Source of the DNA: JAKACA01 sp963769255
GTDB lineage: Bacteria; Actinomycetota; Acidimicrobiia; Acidimicrobiales; Bog-793
DNA length: 64,000 bases
Assembly: GCA_963769255.1 (NCBI GenBank)
Contig: CAVYKV010000003.1
Coordinates: 1-64,000, forward strand
Direction of reading: 5' to 3'
Part shown: positions 60,093 to 64,000 of the stretch, one piece after another
Layout of the letters: each line of letters begins with the position of its first letter
Position numbering within the stretch: position 1 is the first letter of the stretch
Made by a program: the position numbers and the translations under genes
Notes under the pieces: generated by a model
Databases searched by the model: none
Seen by the model: the letters and a program-made list of their open reading frames with translations, nothing else
What the model was told of the DNA's origin: nothing

Positions 60093-62237
60093 TCACCGTG
60101 CCGAACGGCGAAACCACAGCACCGACACGGCGCCGGCGGCAGCAACGATCGAGCCTGCCAGGGCGACGTCGGCGTATCCCGTCGGCACGATGCCGGCCGC
60201 CTCGCTGCTCGCCACGACGAGGTTCGCCAGCAGGCCGACGTTGATCACGAGGATCACGGTCACGAGCAGCCAGTTGCGGAACTGGGACTTCCGACCCGCC
60301 CAGGGCCGGCGCAGGGAGGCGCCGCTCGAGGCGATGATCACAAGGGCGGCCACGGCGATGAGGGGCGCCGCCCGCCCCGTTCCCGACAGCATCGAGTCGT
60401 CGACCAGCTCGCTCACCCGGACCCCGGCCACACCCCTCCACCAGGGACCGACGAGGCTCGAGACGAGAACGGCGGCGGCGCCGACGACGGTGGCGAACCA
60501 TGCGAATCGCGAGACGGCGACGACGTCGAGGCGGGACGGCGCCGGGGCCGGCACGACTCGCACTCCGGCAGGGGCGAGCAGTTCCGGGACCGTCTCCGGT
60601 CCGGGGACGCCCCTCTGCCGGTCGAGTGCCTGCTCGATGGCCGTCGCCTCCGCCTCGCATCTCGCAACGAGGGCGCCCTCGCCGGCCGCCTCGGCGGCGG
60701 CGCCGAGGTCTCGCAGGTGCCGTGCGGCGGCACGGGAGCGGGCTCCGGCCACCGAGTCGATGTCCACGGCGAGGCGAAGCGTGGCGACGGCGGCGCCGAG
60801 GTCGCCCGCTCGCCGCTGCAGCTCCCCGAGGAGACCCAGCTCCCGGGCCACCTCCACGGATCCCGGCACGGCGGCCCTGTCGAGGTCGAGGGCCTGTTGG
60901 ACGTAGCCGAGGGCCGCCTCGTACTGCCCGCGCGACGCCTGCACCTCGGCCAGCTGGGCGAGCACGCCGGCACGGGCGCGCGGGTCGGCGACCTCGCCCA
61001 CGAGCGGTACCGCCCGCGCCACGAGTGAGTCGCCGTCCACAGGACGCACGATCGCCAGGTAGCACAGGTCCCGGGCGGTAGAGGCCGGCTTGGGGGGCAT
61101 CGACAGCTCGTCGGTCTCGAGGGCGCCGGCGTAGTAGTGGGCTGCGAGCTCGGTGTCCCCGCCGTCGAGGTGAACCGAGCCGGTGTTGCTGATCGCCTCG
61201 GCCATGGACGGGTCGATGTCGAGGGCGCGGGCGAAGTAGGTGACGGCGACGTCGAGCTCCCCGAGCTGGCGGAGGACGAAGCCTGCGTAGTTGAGGCATC
61301 GAGCCACCTGGCGGGAGCCCGGGGCGACGGAAGCGGCGAGGGCGAGCGCCTCCGTGTAGAGGGCGAGGGCCGCTCGCAGCTCGCCGCGCAGCCGGTGGGC
61401 GTCGGCGACGTTGATGAGCCGGTGCACCATGACGAGCGACCTCGGCGCCACCGTCCGCGTGTCCTCGAGCGCCCGCCTGAAATTCCGGAGGGCGACAGCC
61501 AGCTCGCCGGTGGCCACCTCGACATGGCCGAGGACCGTGAAGCACTCCGACGTCGTGACGGGGCCGAGCTCGGACTCGGTGCTGAGAGCCACCGCCTCCT
61601 GGGCATCGGAGAGGGCGGCGTCGAGGTCGCCCCGCCGGAGGCGGGCTGCCGCCAGGTTGCGGAGGCAGCCGGCCACGAGCGGCGACTCCGGTGACACCCC
61701 CTGGGCCAGATCGAGGGCGCGGCCGAGGGTGTCGACGGCATCGTCCGCCTCGCCACATCCGAGCTCGAGGAGACCGGCCCGACCCATCGCCTCCACCATC
61801 TCGGCAGCTCCGTCGGCGATCTGCCGGCGAATCTCGAGGGCGCCGCGGCTACTGGCGAGGGCTTCGTCGATCCGCCCGTTCTCTCGTTGCGCCGTCGCCA
61901 ACGACTCGAGGCAGGACGCCATGTCGGCCGACACCGGCCGTGACCGTCGGAGGCGGTCGTACGAGAGGGTGAGGTGCCTGAGGGCGGCCTCGCGGCGGCC
62001 CAGCGTCAGTTGCAGGGAACCCAGCTTGCGGGCGACTCTCGCCGTGTCGACATCGGCGGAGGAACTGCGCTGCGACCTGGCGAGCGCCTGCCGCAACAGC
62101 TCCTCGGCGCCACCGTAGAGATGCTGCGCGAGCGCCCGGTCGGCACGCGCCTCGAGACGGCGCCCCGCCCGGCGCCCCCACGGCACCCCGGGTGACCGGC
62201 GGCGTATCGGCGGGGCGTCCCCGTCTGCGGTCGACAC
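60093..62237 (-). CDS. TPR protein with C-terminal membrane segments
   Basis: A 714-residue protein. Residues 40-560 are tetratricopeptide repeats (EELLRQALARSQ, ALRHLTLSYDRL, ELAVALRNFRRALEDTRT, ELDVAVTYFARALDIDPS, QYEAALGYVQQALDL). The last 150 residues contain four hydrophobic segments (FAWFATVVGAAAVLVSSLVG, LIAVAALVIIASS, WLLVTVILVINVGLLANLVV and VALAGSIVAAAGAVSVLWF), anchoring it in the membrane with the TPR part inside. The start is uncertain: GTG 62237 and GTG 62255 are both possible. No enzymatic motif; probably a scaffold. Confidence 0.65.
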   Translation of the reverse strand: MSTADGDAPPIRRRSPGVPWGRRAGRRLEARADRALAQHLYGGAEELLRQALARSQRSSSADVDTARVARKLGSLQLTLGRREAALRHLTLSYDRLRRSRPVSADMASCLESLATAQRENGRIDEALASSRGALEIRRQIADGAAEMVEAMGRAGLLELGCGEADDAVDTLGRALDLAQGVSPESPLVAGCLRNLAAARLRRGDLDAALSDAQEAVALSTESELGPVTTSECFTVLGHVEVATGELAVALRNFRRALEDTRTVAPRSLVMVHRLINVADAHRLRGELRAALALYTEALALAASVAPGSRQVARCLNYAGFVLRQLGELDVAVTYFARALDIDPSMAEAISNTGSVHLDGGDTELAAHYYAGALETDELSMPPKPASTARDLCYLAIVRPVDGDSLVARAVPLVGEVADPRARAGVLAQLAEVQASRGQYEAALGYVQQALDLDRAAVPGSVEVARELGLLGELQRRAGDLGAAVATLRLAVDIDSVAGARSRAAARHLRDLGAAAEAAGEGALVARCEAEATAIEQALDRQRGVPGPETVPELLAPAGVRVVPAPAPSRLDVVAVSRFAWFATVVGAAAVLVSSLVGPWWRGVAGVRVSELVDDSMLSGTGRAAPLIAVAALVIIASSGASLRRPWAGRKSQFRNWLLVTVILVINVGLLANLVVASSEAAGIVPTGYADVALAGSIVAAAGAVSVLWFRRSAR

Positions 62238-62259
62238 GCCACCATGTTGCCCCACACGC

Positions 62260-63684
62260 TCAACGGGCAGGACTGGGCGCCGACTCCACATAGTGGCCGC
62301 CGCCCTCGGCCACCCAACCGCCCTCGGCGATGACGTCGCCACGACGAACCGTGAGGCGGGGGCGGCCGATCATCGTCCTGCCCTCGTAGATGGACGCCTC
62401 CGCCTCGGGTGGGAGCTCGCTGGGGCCGAACACCCACCGCTCCTCCGGGTCGACCACGACGAAATCGGCGTCGCTGCCGAGCCGGAGCTCCCCCTTCTGG
62501 GGCGACATGGCGAAGCACCTGGCAGGGTTGCCGGCCATGACGGCGGCGAGCGTCGGCCAGTCGATACGGCCCTCGGCGATCCCATGCGTGAGCATGAGGG
62601 GGAGGGAGGCGAACGCCTCCGAGAAACCCGGTATGGCATCCCACAAGCTCTTCCCCGCCTTCTCCTCCGGTGTGAAGCGGCAGTTGTCCGATCCGAGCAC
62701 GCTGATGGAGCCGCGCCGCAGCGCCCGCCACATGGCGGCGACGTCGCGCCGCCCACGCACCGGCGGGTTCACCTTGCCGCGGGCGCCGACCTCCCAGGGG
62801 AAGTCGGCCAGGAGATAGTGGGGGCAGGTCTCGCCGACGATGTCGGCACCGCGTCGCTTGAGGTACTCGATGGTGCGAACCCCTTCGGCCGAGGAGACGT
62901 GCGGGATGTAGACGCGGCCCCTCGCCTCGCGGGCCAGCATGCCGACGTCGAAGATCTGCATGGCCTCGCAGACGTCGGGCCGCGACCTCGTCCACCATTC
63001 GAGCGTGTCGTGCTCGGCGCGGTAGCGAGACTTGAGGACGTCGCAGACCCCGGGCTCTTCGCAGTGCACCATCGCCTGTGTGGGCCGGGCGGGGGAGTCG
63101 AGCCGACCGACGACTTCGAGCACCTGGAAGATGAAGGCCATGTCCACCGTCGTGATACCGAATTCCTCGGCCGCCTCCCCCGTGTAGCTGGGGAACATCT
63201 TGAACGAGGTGACGCTCGCCTCGACGAGGCTCGGCACGTCGTCGAGGTCGGCGGGCCGACAGGGGTTGCCCGTGTAGCGAACGTCGACGGGCGAGCGCGG
63301 GGAGATGGCCTCTTTGGCCAGGTGTAGCAGGGGCGTGCCGTCACGGCGCCGGCTCGTCGTGATCCAACTCTGCCCATGGGCGTTCTCGTGGTCCGTCACG
63401 ATCGTCGTCACCCCGCCCCGGGCGGCCGAGCGCGTCTCGGTGACGAGGTCCTGGAGGAATTTGGCGTCGTCGGCGCTGCCCCCCGTTCCGAGGTGGAAGT
63501 GCGGGTCGATGACGCCGGGGAAGATGACACCTCCGCGGGCGTCGATCTCGACGTCCGAGGCGGGGAGACTCGGTACCTCCCCGATCGCGACGATGACCCC
63601 GTCCTCGCTGGCGAGCCCGCCCGGCACGACTCCGTCCGGGGTGACCACCAGGCCGTTGAACACCGACAGGCTCGCCACGCTCAC
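62260..63684 (-). CDS. Cyclic amidohydrolase (dihydroorotase/allantoinase-like)
   Basis: A 474-residue metal-dependent amidohydrolase. GVIDPHFHL holds the first His pair, VTSFKMFPSYTG the Lys to be carboxylated, MVHCEEPGV and YIPHVSSAEG the next His residues, and SVLGSDNCRFTP the catalytic Asp. Where hydantoinases have SDHAP, this protein has SDNCRF, which points to a subgroup with other specificity. GGGAGG precedes the GTG start. It follows a second related gene at 63752-64000 on the same strand, so two amidohydrolases are likely co-transcribed. Confidence 0.85.
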   Translation of the reverse strand: MSVASLSVFNGLVVTPDGVVPGGLASEDGVIVAIGEVPSLPASDVEIDARGGVIFPGVIDPHFHLGTGGSADDAKFLQDLVTETRSAARGGVTTIVTDHENAHGQSWITTSRRRDGTPLLHLAKEAISPRSPVDVRYTGNPCRPADLDDVPSLVEASVTSFKMFPSYTGEAAEEFGITTVDMAFIFQVLEVVGRLDSPARPTQAMVHCEEPGVCDVLKSRYRAEHDTLEWWTRSRPDVCEAMQIFDVGMLAREARGRVYIPHVSSAEGVRTIEYLKRRGADIVGETCPHYLLADFPWEVGARGKVNPPVRGRRDVAAMWRALRRGSISVLGSDNCRFTPEEKAGKSLWDAIPGFSEAFASLPLMLTHGIAEGRIDWPTLAAVMAGNPARCFAMSPQKGELRLGSDADFVVVDPEERWVFGPSELPPEAEASIYEGRTMIGRPRLTVRRGDVIAEGGWVAEGGGHYVESAPSPAR

Positions 63685-63751
63685 CTCCCAGATGATTGAG
63701 ATGACGGCGAAGCGCCGACGTGAGTGATCCCGGCTGATTGGTCGGAGAGCG

Positions 63752-64000
63752 TCACCCCGGCAGGGAGCGGGCGAGGTGCTCGCCGCGCGGCTGCTCGGCG
63801 ACGACCTCCCCGTTCTCGACGGCGACCTCGCCCCGGAACACCGTCATCGTCGGCACCCCCCGTACGGGCTTGCCCTCCCAGAGGGAGTAGTCGGCCTTGC
63901 CTCGATAGCGGTGCACCCCGAGCACCATGTCGTCGTCGGGGTCGACGACGACGAGATCGGCGTCCGAACCGGGTGCGATGACGCCCTTGCGGGGGTACAG
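63752..64000 (-). CDS. Dihydropyrimidinase/allantoinase-like protein, C-terminal part (runs off the window)
   Basis: Only the last 82 residues are inside the window: LYPRKGVIAPGSDADLVVVD, MVLGVHRYRGKADYSLWEGK and GVPTMTVFRGEVAVENGEVV, the standard end of cyclic amidohydrolases. The catalytic part is outside. The stop is 67 bases before the next amidohydrolase gene. Confidence 0.85.
   Translation of the reverse strand: MYPRKGVIAPGSDADLVVVDPDDDMVLGVHRYRGKADYSLWEGKPVRGVPTMTVFRGEVAVENGEVVAEQPRGEHLARSLPG

Overview
The window is high-GC DNA from a bacterium, most likely an uncultured or poorly studied actinobacterium. Supporting signs are frequent GTG/TTG starts with purine-rich ribosome binding sites, a 13E12-type DUF222/HNH endonuclease behind a mycobacterial-style SOS box, a PPOX-class protein of the F420-linked type, lipoproteins, and an ECF sigma gene followed by a CU044_5270-like membrane protein. 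The C-AVG-repeat secreted protein and beta-helix/MBG protein would fit Acidimicrobiia, but that placement is inference.

Left part (1-16.6 kb) is accessory DNA. A frameshifted NHL-repeat fragment is followed by four different insertion sequences (ISAzo13-like, IS1634-like, IS66-like, IS630-like); only the IS1634-like transposase looks intact. Next comes a minus-strand operon of two secreted toxin / immunity pairs (6593-8577) with a shared leader and unlike C-terminal domains, then a VapBC-type pair, a repeat-bearing lipoprotein, a kinase of the APH fold, a sigma/integrase chimera of gene remnants, a HigBA pair and small conserved proteins of unknown role.

Middle-left (16.6-30.9 kb) is the most striking block: a plus-strand catabolic cluster with tight gene overlaps. 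It encodes an HD-domain protein, a 616-residue protein ending in a PEP-utilizer swivelling-His domain, an NCS1 permease, a separate PEP-synthase-like ATP-grasp protein, a three-subunit molybdenum hydroxylase, a vestigial CoxG start, a DUF1116 protein, a NicX-like ring-opening dioxygenase, a YhfZ-type regulator and an amidase. The logical reading is uptake, phosphoryl activation, hydroxylation, ring opening and amide hydrolysis of an N-heteroaromatic compound. The two PEP-synthase-like proteins lack a pyruvate-binding barrel and have the layout of phenylphosphate synthase.

Middle (30.9-49.98 kb): a membrane protein, an ECF sigma / CU044_5270-like pair, a long beta-helix secreted protein, a frameshifted secreted protein, a cyclic amidohydrolase, an SDR, a peptide-type ABC importer (two permeases, binding protein, no ATPase) with a CocE-like hydrolase, a frameshifted TetR regulator, a PLP-dependent threonine dehydratase-like enzyme and the SOS-controlled HNH protein.

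Right part (50-64 kb): a TPR regulator, a rhamnonate-dehydratase-like enolase-superfamily enzyme, and a box (aerobic benzoyl-CoA) cluster made of a PaaX-type regulator, boxC, boxB, a benzoate-CoA ligase damaged by an internal deletion and an alpha/beta hydrolase; then a PPOX protein, a TPR membrane protein and two cyclic amidohydrolases, the last running off the window.

Several genes carry single-base frameshifts, often in short G/C runs, so either pseudogenes are common here or the consensus contains small indel errors.
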